IMG/VR virus record: IMGVR_UViG_3300022918_000024
Coordinates: 1-38,743 of that record
Source of the DNA: a virus
DNA length: 38,743 nt
Reading direction: 5' to 3' (one strand)
Shown: piece after piece, positions 1 to 5,810 of the stretch
Numbering within the stretch: the first letter of the stretch is position 1
Layout of the letters: every line of letters starts with the position of its first letter
Program-made: the position numbers and the translations under genes
Notes under the pieces: generated by a model
Told to the model about the DNA's origin: nothing
Databases searched by the model: none
The model's input: only the letters and a program-made list of their open reading frames with translations

Positions 1-149
1 CAGAAGACTGCCAATGACCTTTTACTTCATGCAGCTCGATGGAGTTATCGGCCATCATGACACTGAAGTCTGGCGTGTATGTGGTATTATCTGCCAACTT
101 GAATTTAAGACCTTCGAATTTGTACCACAGGATGTCGCCATGATGCTTT
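1..149. repeat. Left copy of terminal direct repeat
   Basis: These 149 bases recur at 38595-38743 with one mismatch (A at 127, T at 38721). The repeat lies wholly inside a coding sequence that is in frame across the join. It is therefore more likely the overlap of a circular or permuted assembly than a true packaging repeat, which usually lies outside genes. P22-like phages generally package by headful and have permuted ends. That is family knowledge, not shown here. Confidence 0.9.
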
Positions 150-235
150 AATCCATCAAGATAAGCATCATATGCCTGTTCTGTTTTATTCATCACACCG
201 CCTTTGAGACGGCCTACAGCAAAGGATTTATTCAT
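1..235 (-). CDS. DUF1064 PD-(D/E)xK nuclease, N-terminal part (continues at 38594)
   Basis: This is the 5' part of a 113-aa gene that leaves the window at base 1 and continues at 38594-38488. The pieces sum to 342 bases, exactly 114 codons. The joined protein has the DUF1064 layout: an MNKTEQAYDAYL helix, WYKFEG, then TPDF (D56) and HEVKG (E70, K72), which form a PD-(D/E)xK-like active site. DUF1064 proteins occur beside phage recombination genes and are regarded as nucleases, possibly junction-resolving. It follows the Sak4/SSB module in the leftward operon. An internal ATG at 193 could be an alternative start. The ATG at 235 overlaps the upstream stop as ATGA. Confidence 0.85.
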   Translation of the reverse strand, partial: MNKSFAVGRLKGGVMNKTEQAYDAYLDGLKHHGDILWYKFEGLKFKLADNTTYTPDFSVMMADNSIELHEVKGHWQSS

Positions 236-414
236 TTAGTATTCTCTGCTTGTTTGAGGCAGTATAGCATAAAAGATAGTCTATCAAAATCTCTCTTAAT
301 TGGGTCTATTAAATTACCCCAGTTATTGTCTGATTGATCTGGATCAATACCTTTCTGTTCACAATAAATTCTTGCAGCACGTTCCTCGATTGTCATCTGA
401 CCAACTTTATTCAT
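232..414 (-). CDS. Hypothetical protein, 60 aa
   Basis: A small acidic protein with no family I recognise. The middle contains NNWGNLIDPIKRDFDRLSF, and the start MTIEERAARIYCEQKGIDPD resembles many small phage early proteins with an E-x-AAR-IY helix. An internal ATG, the seventh codon, is a possible alternative start. It lies one base from the gene upstream (416-685), and its TGA overlaps the next start, so it sits in a tightly packed leftward operon. Function unknown. Confidence 0.7.
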   Translation of the reverse strand: MNKVGQMTIEERAARIYCEQKGIDPDQSDNNWGNLIDPIKRDFDRLSFMLYCLKQAENTK

Positions 415-415
415 C

Positions 416-685
416 TCACTCCCCCTTCTCTGTCAGGGCTTGGTAGCGGGATATAGCTTTCTTAGCATGATCACCATCGTCTTGATAAAATTCATTATCC
501 CATGAAGAGCTTGCTGCCATATTTATATAATACGTCAAAGCCTCCGCCAGCTCGTCAGCGATGGACTTGAGGATGTATCTATGCAATGGGAATATAGTTG
601 CTACAGGTGATTTACCTAGAAGCACTAATTCATCCATTTGGGTATTTTTAAATAATACCACAACATCGGGCATGTCGTTTGTCAT
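416..685 (-). CDS. Hypothetical protein, 89 aa
   Basis: I chose the ATG at 685 (MTNDMPDVVV) rather than the longer frame because AGGAAAG lies a few bases upstream. The protein is predicted to be soluble. It has a helical second half (IADELAEALTYYINMAASSSWDNEF) and a charged C-terminus ending in a short RYQALTEKGE helix. No domain recognised. It lies one base downstream of the 687-956 gene and belongs to the same leftward operon. Confidence 0.7.
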   Translation of the reverse strand: MTNDMPDVVVLFKNTQMDELVLLGKSPVATIFPLHRYILKSIADELAEALTYYINMAASSSWDNEFYQDDGDHAKKAISRYQALTEKGE

Positions 686-686
686 T

Positions 687-956
687 TTATACTCTTTCCT
701 TAAGATTCTCTTCAAACCATTTTAAATCTTTTTCCATTTTAAATTTTTCACGCATATCTTCTAACTCTTGTCTTTGTTTTTCTAATTCTTTTTGCTCTGG
801 TGTTAACCTATTTTCGATCATTGCATCAGCATACATATATGCACGTTTTGTATCACTATCTATATATTCTTGTACATTGGTTGAAGTTGCAATATGAGAT
901 AAAGCCATAGCAGCAAAGTAATCCCGCAATGTTAGTTCTTTTGGCATATCACTCAT
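687..956 (-). CDS. Conserved small phage protein, 89 aa
   Basis: The N-terminal half (LTLRDYFAAMALSHI, then KRAYMYADAMIENR) is a pattern seen in many small phage proteins of unknown function that start LTLRDYFA and contain a YxxADAM helix. The C-terminal half (about residues 50-85) is a strongly charged helix, probably a short coiled coil, rich in K/E/Q. The ATG at 956 overlaps the stop of the small membrane gene upstream, with GAGGGA in front as ribosome-binding site. Function unknown. Confidence 0.75.
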   Translation of the reverse strand: MSDMPKELTLRDYFAAMALSHIATSTNVQEYIDSDTKRAYMYADAMIENRLTPEQKELEKQRQELEDMREKFKMEKDLKWFEENLKERV

Positions 957-1063
957 CCCTCAATCTCCCCGTGTTTCGATGTGGTTAGTTTAATAAAAAT
1001 CATCAATGTAAAAATGAAAGAAACAAATAAAAAAATAAATCCTAAAATATCTCCTACACTCAT
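953..1063 (-). CDS. Small membrane protein, 36 aa
   Basis: A 36-codon reading frame below usual length cut-offs. Three ATG codons follow one another directly behind GAGGAG. The third (1063) has the best spacing (6 bases) and is my choice. The product is one hydrophobic helix (ILGFIFLFVSFIFTLMIFI, residues 6-24) with a short basic/polar tail, so it is a single-pass membrane peptide. Its stop overlaps the next ATG (GGATGAG). Such peptides are common in phage early operons. Function unknown. Confidence 0.6.
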   Translation of the reverse strand: MSVGDILGFIFLFVSFIFTLMIFIKLTTSKHGEIEG

Positions 1064-1088
1064 CATCATCTCCTCATTGTGTGAAAGC

Positions 1089-1104
1089 TCCCGCCGGAGC
1101 GGGA
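1089..1104 (-). terminator. GC hairpin between genes
   Basis: TCCCGC pairs with GCGGGA around a 4-base loop. It stands between the stop at 1111 and the next gene on the minus strand. Only a short T stretch (GCTTTC) follows, so it may be a weak terminator or an mRNA-stabilising hairpin. It is one of three such hairpins in 1089-2027. Confidence 0.45.
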
Positions 1105-1110
1105 ACGGGG

Positions 1111-1344
1111 TTATTCAGTACGCCAAATTCGAATCACTAGATTCTTGTTCTCATACAGCTTTTTCGTCTTAAAGCGAAGTTTACTGGCTGAATGATATAA
1201 ATAAATCTTTTGGCGTGCATGGTGAGCAAATTCCCAAGGAACACGAAAGCTATCACCAATATCCATATCTTCAAAAGGATATTTCTTTGGATAATTCTCT
1301 GGAATTTCAATGTATTTATCAATCTTAAAGTTTACCTCACTCAT
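1111..1344 (-). CDS. Small phage protein of the GDSF...WRTE family, 77 aa
   Basis: The protein carries MDIGDSFRVP (about residues 27-36), then a basic HHARQKIYLYHSASKLRF stretch, and ends VIRIWRTE. The same layout, including the WRTE end, occurs in the rightward gene at 7742-7945. Looser matches are at 32474-32695 and 36843-37046. These small domains are frequent in phages and have no assigned function that I can name with confidence; the basic residues would allow nucleic-acid binding, which is inference. It is flanked on both sides by GC hairpins, an isolated cassette-like arrangement. Confidence 0.75.
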   Translation of the reverse strand: MSEVNFKIDKYIEIPENYPKKYPFEDMDIGDSFRVPWEFAHHARQKIYLYHSASKLRFKTKKLYENKNLVIRIWRTE

Positions 1345-1372
1345 CCCATCTCTCCATCAGTTAAATCCACAG

Positions 1373-1386
1373 CCGCAGGATTGCGG
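1373..1386 (-). terminator. GC hairpin between genes
   Basis: CCGCA pairs with TGCGG around a 4-base loop, just after the stop (1390) of the cytosine-methylase-like gene on the minus strand. No T-run follows. It could be a processing or stability element. Confidence 0.4.
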
Positions 1387-1389
1387 GGG

Positions 1390-1977
1390 TTATTGCATTG
1401 CTTGTTTTGCCAGTAATAAAAGTTCATCTCTAAAACTAATGGGTGTTGCACTGGCTGCTTTCCCGCTAATTGTTGGTTTGTTTCTGTCTTTACCACGCTG
1501 GTCGAAACCTCCAATCTGATGAGTTCCATTTGGTCTATCCCAATTTAATTCAAATGGATCATTCTTACCGGAATATATCAACCATGTTCTTTTTCTTGCT
1601 TTGTGACCATATGCTGATTGCCAAACTTCACATATCCATATATCACCATGCTTTTGCCAACCTAAAACTTTAGGTCTAGGTAAATCATATTCATCCCAAG
1701 CATAAGAAAAAGCCGGATGTTCAAGTACACCACCGAATTTCTTTATCGATTGCAAAGCACTCTTAAAACATCCATTGTCATTCCGCGGTTTATTATGGTC
1801 ACCTCCCCATCTTATAAAATTAACAATTGCAAATCTTGTCCATAAATTACACGGAGGATGGGCGACAACCGGATAGGGTCCTAAATAATTTCTAGCATCA
1901 CGGTCTTTACACCATAAATCAATGTTATCTAATTTAGAATAACAACCATTCTTTTCTACAAATAAAGCCGCTATCAT
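1390..1977 (-). CDS. Cytosine-methylase-like phage protein (PPC motif), 195 aa
   Basis: The sequence resembles a phage family annotated variously as DNA cytosine methyltransferase or hypothetical. It begins with ALFVEKNGCYSKL, has VVAHPPCNLW with a PPC motif (residues 41-43) like the catalytic loop of C5 methylases, then GGVLEHPAFSYAWDEYDLPRP and YGHKARKRTWLIY. The family is about this length, far shorter than real C5 methylases. I see no FxGxG S-adenosylmethionine motif at the N-terminus and no target-recognition domain. Whether it methylates, or acts on a nucleotide or binds DNA, is open. It sits behind the SSB-like gene, flanked by hairpins. The ATG at 1977 has GAGGGAGA upstream. Confidence 0.75.
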   Translation of the reverse strand: MIAALFVEKNGCYSKLDNIDLWCKDRDARNYLGPYPVVAHPPCNLWTRFAIVNFIRWGGDHNKPRNDNGCFKSALQSIKKFGGVLEHPAFSYAWDEYDLPRPKVLGWQKHGDIWICEVWQSAYGHKARKRTWLIYSGKNDPFELNWDRPNGTHQIGGFDQRGKDRNKPTISGKAASATPISFRDELLLLAKQAMQ

Positions 1978-2002
1978 AACATCAATCTCCCTCAGAAAGT
2001 CA

Positions 2003-2027
2003 CAGCCGCCGGGGTGACGGCTGTGTA
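2003..2027 (-). terminator. Intergenic hairpin after the SSB-like gene
   Basis: CACAGCCG and CGGCTGTG are perfect 8-base arms around a 9-base loop. On the minus strand the hairpin lies between the SSB-like stop (2039) and the methylase-like start (1977). No real T-run follows, so partial termination or an mRNA end-protecting structure is more likely than a strong terminator. Confidence 0.5.
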
Positions 2028-2038
2028 TTATTTAAACC

Positions 2039-2503
2039 CTAAAATGGGATCTCATCATCCAGATCGTTAGACACTTGTTTAGGTGTCTTCTTAGCTACAG
2101 GCGCAGCGCCTACAATATAGTCCTTGATAATGTTCTTAGGTCCATACCCATTCTGTGCGGCTTGTCGTCCTACCAGAACTTTACCTGTTTGGCCGCTGAA
2201 CATATCACCATCCAAAGAACCAGCATTATATTCAGTCTCCAGTCCGCATGCTTGCGCGGCATGTTTAAACTTAAACATATAAGCCGGTGTGATGTAGTCA
2301 TAGATCGTGACAAATGTCCCATCATCCTTGAACACAAGCAATTGAAGCTTGATAGATTCCTTGCCTGATGTTGCGCTAACGTGGTTTGATCCAAGAGCAA
2401 TCTCGAAATCATATTCCCCCTCAACAAGCAAGTTTGCTTCCTTGCGCTCGTTAGCTTCTTTTTCCAACTGTTCGTCGGATGCTGGTGTGTAATTAAAAGC
2501 CAT
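2039..2503 (-). CDS. DUF669-type single-stranded-DNA-binding-like protein, 154 aa
   Basis: The N-terminus (MAFNYTPASDEQLE) and the GEYDFEIALGSNHVSATSGKESIKLQLLVF core fit phage DUF669 proteins, which sit with Sak4/RecT-type recombinases and are thought to bind single-stranded DNA. The C-terminus is acidic and ends DLDDEIPF, like the tail of bacterial SSB (DDDIPF), which recruits partner proteins. That supports an SSB role. The middle, residues about 30-120, should be an OB-like beta domain. It follows the Sak4-like gene by three bases. The start at 2503 is behind AGGAAA. Confidence 0.82.
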   Translation of the reverse strand: MAFNYTPASDEQLEKEANERKEANLLVEGEYDFEIALGSNHVSATSGKESIKLQLLVFKDDGTFVTIYDYITPAYMFKFKHAAQACGLETEYNAGSLDGDMFSGQTGKVLVGRQAAQNGYGPKNIIKDYIVGAAPVAKKTPKQVSNDLDDEIPF

Positions 2504-2506
2504 GTC

Positions 2507-3397
2507 TTATTTTCCTTGTTTCAAGTAAGTTTTTTTAATGTGGGTAATAGCACCCGCGATTGCATCGGTTGACATCTCGCTCCAGTTTTCAACCTGTTTG
2601 GCGTTCAACCATTTCTCGACCTGTCCCTCTGGCAGACGAACCATGTTGAGCAGATCATTCAACTCAATCAACTGATCCTCTGTTGCCAGAACAATTGCCT
2701 CGGACTGTTTCTCAATAACGGTCTTACCGTATTTATCGGCAAAATCGTTATAAGACCAGTCAAAGCTTGAACCATCTGGAAAGTCCTTTAGTCGGCTCTT
2801 GCGAACACGCGCCTTGCGGGAAGCACCAACCTTGATGATATTCAAGGCCAAGTCCAATTCGTATTCGAGCTTGTCCCATGCATCAAATGTTGAACCAATC
2901 TCGACACGCTCACCTTTGGCATTCAGACCCCATTCAGGTTTCTCATGTGCAATCAGGATGACATTCATGTCAATGTCTGACAGCCACTTCACCAGACGTC
3001 GCATGTAGGCAATGGCTGGTCGCTTATCGGCACCAAACGCATTCTTGTCACCCAAACGCTCTGCCTCGTTTGCCACAGCTGTGTTGAACAGCTTGGAAAT
3101 CGAGTCAATCACGATTGTTTTATAATCATGGTTTTCTGTTGCCAGAGCTTGAATTTGTCCAATGACGGTTTCAAAGTCCAAAGCACCATGATCTGGACCA
3201 AGATACACACCACCGGACGCAGCAAGCTTATCGGTATAGTGAGCCATAGTAGCCCCACCTTCAGTATCTATATAAAAGACACCGGGAAAATCTAAAGAAG
3301 CCCACGTCTTACCAACGCCCGGCTTGCCGTATATCAGGATCTTGGGTTTTTTTGGTTCTGCTGTTTTGGGTGCAACCGCTTTAAGCTTACTGGCCAT
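2507..3397 (-). CDS. Sak4-like AAA_24 ATPase, single-strand annealing recombinase, 296 aa
   Basis: A RecA-fold ATPase with Walker A GKPGVGKT (residues 24-31), FYIDTEGG after it, Walker B TIVIDS (94-99) and VILIAHE further on. This is the layout of phage AAA_24/Sak4 proteins, short RecA-core proteins that anneal single strands, often with the phage SSB encoded next to them. The SSB-like gene here is the next gene. I chose the ATG at 3397 because GGAGGT lies in front of it; a longer frame would start inside the upstream gene. The C-terminus from about residue 225 (DQLIELNDLLNMVRLPEGQVEKWL) is helical and may bind DNA or SSB. It probably drives phage recombination and recombination-dependent replication. 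Confidence 0.85.
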   Translation of the reverse strand: MASKLKAVAPKTAEPKKPKILIYGKPGVGKTWASLDFPGVFYIDTEGGATMAHYTDKLAASGGVYLGPDHGALDFETVIGQIQALATENHDYKTIVIDSISKLFNTAVANEAERLGDKNAFGADKRPAIAYMRRLVKWLSDIDMNVILIAHEKPEWGLNAKGERVEIGSTFDAWDKLEYELDLALNIIKVGASRKARVRKSRLKDFPDGSSFDWSYNDFADKYGKTVIEKQSEAIVLATEDQLIELNDLLNMVRLPEGQVEKWLNAKQVENWSEMSTDAIAGAITHIKKTYLKQGK

Positions 3398-3551
3398 TTT
3401 TAACCTCCAACACAACACGATCAATCAAGCGCGATAATTTACGCACCAGTGGATCATTATCATTTGAATGATTGGTTTTCTCGTTATGTTCGATATATGA
3501 TCTTGCGTCCACGAGCAGAGGCAAAATATCCATAGCTAATGAAACAGCCAT
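3387..3551 (-). CDS. Small first gene of the leftward operon, 54 aa
   Basis: A 54-codon frame with a clear AAGGAGA ribosome-binding site in front of the ATG at 3551. Its stop overlaps the first codons of the Sak4-like gene, so the two are translationally coupled. The protein (MAVSLAMDILPLLVDARSYI...) is predicted helical, with a polar asparagine/histidine-rich middle. No family recognised. As the first gene after the divergent control region it is the earliest leftward product. Confidence 0.65.
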   Translation of the reverse strand: MAVSLAMDILPLLVDARSYIEHNEKTNHSNDNDPLVRKLSRLIDRVVLEVKNGQ

Positions 3552-3570
3552 GCAGTTCTCCTTTGGTTGC

Positions 3571-3594
3571 TCACACTATTATAAGACCGTGTGA
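3571..3594 (-). promoter_or_regulatory. Leftward promoter with overlapping palindromic operator
   Basis: On the minus strand there is a perfect TATAAT (3583-3578) about 30 bases before the 54-aa gene. At 16-18 base spacing I find no good -35 hexamer. The -10 box lies inside the inverted repeat TCACAC (3571-3576) ... GTGTGA (3589-3594), spacer 12. This is the expected geometry for a repressor or activator site controlling the leftward operon. Confidence 0.55.
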
Positions 3595-3630
3595 AAATGT
3601 CTTGACATGTGCATATAAGCATAGTAAAAA
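3591..3630 (+). promoter_or_regulatory. Rightward promoter region for the RHH gene
   Basis: Two overlapping possibilities are visible: GTGAAA (3591-3596), 17 bases, TATAAG (3614-3619); or a perfect TTGACA (3602-3607), 17 bases, TAAAAA (3625-3630). The transcript would start about 20-50 bases before the ribbon-helix-helix gene. TGTGCATA and GCATAG in this stretch recur in the leftward promoter at 36803-36831. Confidence 0.5.
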
Positions 3631-3659
3631 CAGCAAGTCAACAGAAAAAAGGGGATGAC

Positions 3660-3818
3660 ATGAAAAAAATTTATGATACCGAACCTAAGCGGGTTCATTT
3701 CTTAACAAGTCCATTATGGTTTAAGAAAGTCCAGGCTTTCAAGATTAAACATGATTTTAAATCGTTAACAGATATTATTCATCAGGCTGTTAACAAATTC
3801 ATGAAGGAGTATAAATAA
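3660..3818 (+). CDS. Ribbon-helix-helix (Arc/CopG-like) regulator, 52 aa
   Basis: I chose the ATG at 3660 because GGGGA precedes it; a longer frame from 3609 would begin inside the promoter. The layout fits a ribbon-helix-helix repressor: a beta strand KRVHFLTS (residues 8-15), helix PLWFKKVQAFKIKHDF, the short turn KSL, and helix TDIIHQAVNKFMKEYK. The length is typical for Arc. These proteins bind palindromes as paired dimers. It is the first rightward gene, directly between the divergent promoter region and a promoter with a perfect palindrome in its spacer (3822-3851), so it could repress that promoter, its own, or both. Binding is inferred. Confidence 0.65.
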   Translation: MKKIYDTEPKRVHFLTSPLWFKKVQAFKIKHDFKSLTDIIHQAVNKFMKEYK

Positions 3819-3821
3819 AAC

Positions 3822-3851
3822 TTGACACATAGGTACATTGTACCTTATACA
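3822..3851 (+). promoter_or_regulatory. Promoter with perfect palindromic operator in the spacer
   Basis: TTGACA (3822-3827), 18 bases, TATACA (3846-3851). The spacer holds AGGTACA-T-TGTACCT (3831-3845), a perfect 7-base-arm palindrome, the classical place for a repressor. It drives the ParB-like gene at 3892. Related GGTA...TACC palindromes lie in the promoters at 10812 and 17429. Confidence 0.7.
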
Positions 3852-3891
3852 TGATTCGTGGTCAATTTGACCGATCTTACAGGAGATAAAA

Positions 3892-4704
3892 ATGTCCAAA
3901 CAAATCACTACTAAAATCGTAGATATTACCCCTACGGTAGCTAAAGACATCCTTGCTAAAAACAACCATAACCGCCCTATCAGTTCTGGGACTGTTTCAT
4001 CCTACTCTCGCATGATGAAAGATGGTAAATGGAACTTCAACGGAGAAAATATTATTATTGCTGAAGACGGTAGCTTGCTTGATGGACAACACCGCTTACA
4101 TGCAATTATCAATTCCAGTACAACACAAAAGATGGTTGTCGTATCAGGTGTTGAACGTTCTGCATTCTCTACTATCGACATTGGAAAAAAACGATCCGTT
4201 GGCGATGCTTTAGCAACCTATGATGAGAAGTATCGTAAAAGTGCTGCTATCATTGGTGCTGCAGTTATTACTATCATGCAATTTGATGAAAACTATGCTT
4301 TTGATGAAAAAGCTCGTGGTAAAAAACCATCACATGATGAAGTCATTGATTGGGTAAATAAAAACCGGGGAATATTGCGTTCTGTTGATCTGGTATCTCA
4401 CCTACATGGTGCAAAGAAACTTGTACCTTATTCAGCACTTTGTGCCATTCATTACCTGATGAGCAAACGCGACATCAATAAATGTGAATTATATTTTAAC
4501 AAGCTAAACAGCGGAGAGAATCTAAAGATTGGCGATCCCATCATGACTTTGCGCAATAAGCTCATTGAAATTCGTTATGCTGGTGGTATTTTCCGTACCC
4601 GTGAAGTTATGCCATATTTATTAAAGGCTTGGGAAGCTATGCGTAAAGAAAAGACAATGGAACGTATGCGTATTGATGCTGATTATATTCCAACCGTTAT
4701 TTAA
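3892..4704 (+). CDS. ParB-like nuclease-fold phage protein (DGQHRL), 270 aa
   Basis: Residues 1-75 resemble the ParB N-terminal fold: ITPTVAKDILAKN, NRPISSGTVSSYSRMMKDGKW and DGQHRLHA (residues 64-71), the box that binds nucleotide in ParB/sulfiredoxin-like proteins. The rest is helical and has no clear helix-turn-helix, so it is unlikely to be a partition ParB. Proteins of this form are common early phage genes of unknown function. The ATG follows AGGAG. The gene has its own palindrome-containing promoter and is followed by a terminator, so it is transcribed alone and early, which is inference. Confidence 0.75.
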   Translation: MSKQITTKIVDITPTVAKDILAKNNHNRPISSGTVSSYSRMMKDGKWNFNGENIIIAEDGSLLDGQHRLHAIINSSTTQKMVVVSGVERSAFSTIDIGKKRSVGDALATYDEKYRKSAAIIGAAVITIMQFDENYAFDEKARGKKPSHDEVIDWVNKNRGILRSVDLVSHLHGAKKLVPYSALCAIHYLMSKRDINKCELYFNKLNSGENLKIGDPIMTLRNKLIEIRYAGGIFRTREVMPYLLKAWEAMRKEKTMERMRIDADYIPTVI

Positions 4705-4712
4705 ATATGAAC

Positions 4713-4738
4713 GGCGGCTAGCAACCGCCTTTCTTTTT
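4713..4738 (+). terminator. Intrinsic terminator after the ParB-like gene
   Basis: GGCGG (4713-4717) pairs with CCGCC (4725-4729) and is followed by TTTCTTTTT. It lies 9 bases after the ParB-like stop and ends that transcript before the XRE/methyltransferase pair. Confidence 0.75.
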
Positions 4739-4786
4739 GATTAAGCCATGACCCCTACACAGGATTAAGCCATGACCCCTACACAG
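4739..4786 (+). repeat. Perfect 24-bp tandem duplication at a start codon
   Basis: Two identical 24-base units (4739-4762 and 4763-4786) each contain the ATG and first codons MTPTQ. In the first unit the frame stops after six codons. In the second, the end of unit one provides AGGA seven bases before the ATG at 4772, so the copy junction builds the Shine-Dalgarno of the XRE gene. Unit one has only T-rich sequence at that place. Confidence 0.9.
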
Positions 4787-4951
4787 TTTAAAAGATCTAG
4801 AAAGAAGCTTGGTTATTCTCAAAGCCAAATGGCAGAAATATTACGACTTAAAAGCTCCCGGTCTATCCGCCATTATGAATCTGGCACTCGTGCGATTAGT
4901 GGCCCTATTGAGTTACTGATTGAAAAACTTTTATCAGAATTAAAAAAATGA
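4772..4951 (+). CDS. XRE-family helix-turn-helix protein, 59 aa
   Basis: The frame encodes a one-domain Cro-type helix-turn-helix: FKRSRKKLGYSQSQMAEIL, then SSRSIRHYESGTRAISGPIELLIEKLL. The SQSQMAEIL and RSIRHYESG elements are the two HTH helices. It is shorter than phage repressors and has no second domain. The start at 4772 is supported by AGGA at 4761-4764. The TGA overlaps the ATG of the methyltransferase (ATGA), so the pair is co-translated. An XRE protein next to a methyltransferase resembles C-proteins or solitary-methylase regulators, but no restriction endonuclease is present. Its target is unknown. Confidence 0.8.
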   Translation: MTPTQFKRSRKKLGYSQSQMAEILRLKSSRSIRHYESGTRAISGPIELLIEKLLSELKK

Positions 4952-5679
4952 CATTCGAGTTTCAAAATATAGGAAACGCTACACTATACTGCGGTGATTG
5001 TATGGAAATACTTCCATCACTAGGCATGTGTGCTGACTTGTTAGTCACCGACCCTCCTTATACTTTAGCAAGTGGTGGAGGAAACCCAATAGAAGGTAGG
5101 CGTATGTCTGGTAAGTTCAATCCTAAAAATTATGTTAATGATGGAAATATTGTATCCTGTGATATTGATTGGCCTGATTTTATTCCACTCATGTACAAAT
5201 CCTTAAAAGAAAACACACATGCTTATATCATGTGTAACAATCGACATATTAAAAATATGATCACATCAGCAGATGATGCTGGTTTTAAATTTCATAACCT
5301 TCTTGTCTGGGACAAAGGGAACGCTACACCAAACCGTTGGTATATGAAGAATTGCGAGTTCACCGGGTTCTTTTATAAGGGTAAAGCAAAATTTATAAAT
5401 GATTGCGGTGCCCGTCAACTCCTCTACATCCCACAAGAACCATATAAAGATCATCCAACACCAAAGCCTGTTATGTTGATGAAACACTATATTGAACAAT
5501 CAAGTTCACCAGAGGATACTGTTATAGATCCATTTATGGGTGTTGGTTCTACAGGTGTAGCTGCAAAGTTAAGCAATCGTAAGTTTATCGGTATAGAACT
5601 TGATAAGAAATATTTCGATATAGCTTGCAAGCGCATTGAAAATTCAGAACAACATGCCGATTTATTCTTGACAACGTAA
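4948..5679 (+). CDS. N6-adenine/N4-cytosine DNA methyltransferase, 243 aa
   Basis: Catalytic motif IV DPPY (residues 35-38) comes first and the S-adenosylmethionine motif I DPFMGVGSTG (194-203) near the C-terminus. This is the beta-class order of the N6/N4 DNA methylase family. HPTPKPVMLM (169-178) is the usual motif before motif I. The target region between them is short, and the length fits a solitary phage methylase. No restriction partner is nearby, so it likely protects phage DNA from host restriction or marks it for regulation. DPPY is compatible with adenine-N6 methylation; the site cannot be told. Confidence 0.92.
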   Translation: MTFEFQNIGNATLYCGDCMEILPSLGMCADLLVTDPPYTLASGGGNPIEGRRMSGKFNPKNYVNDGNIVSCDIDWPDFIPLMYKSLKENTHAYIMCNNRHIKNMITSADDAGFKFHNLLVWDKGNATPNRWYMKNCEFTGFFYKGKAKFINDCGARQLLYIPQEPYKDHPTPKPVMLMKHYIEQSSSPEDTVIDPFMGVGSTGVAAKLSNRKFIGIELDKKYFDIACKRIENSEQHADLFLTT

Positions 5680-5701
5680 AAAATCAATGCGAATGTCACA
5701 T

Positions 5702-5778
5702 TGTTGGTTGAGCGCCGGTTGCAACGGTATGCTCTAACCTCTTTTTTCCTTTGCGGGTATGAGCTTGCTCAACCAACA
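5702..5778 (+). promoter_or_regulatory. Attenuator-like leader before the helicase gene
   Basis: GGTTGAGC (5706-5713) can pair with GCTC-T-AACC (5731-5739), followed at once by TCTTTTTT, which looks like an intrinsic terminator. The same arm, extended to TGTTGGTTGAGC (5702-5713), pairs perfectly over 12 bases with GCTCAACCAACA (5767-5778), which would break the first hairpin. This is terminator/antiterminator layout. The alternative is two halves of a distant protein-binding site. Confidence 0.5.
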
Positions 5779-5810
5779 CCTTACGGGGGAAAAGAAAGCA
5801 AAGGAAAGAA

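Noticed and set aside
1-149. Terminal repeats as genuine packaging repeats (T7-like)
   Set aside because: They lie inside a gene, differ by one base, and the virion genes are P22-like, a group that packages by headful. A circular-assembly overlap is simpler, though not proven.
3892-4704. ParB partition gene, hence a plasmid-prophage
   Set aside because: Only the N-terminal ParB-like box is present. There is no ParA and no centromere-like repeat array.
5701-5780. tRNA-like look of the D-arm and a 7-base loop with TGC at 5706-5734
   Set aside because: No acceptor stem, no T-arm and only four anticodon-stem pairs. The pairing fits an attenuator better.
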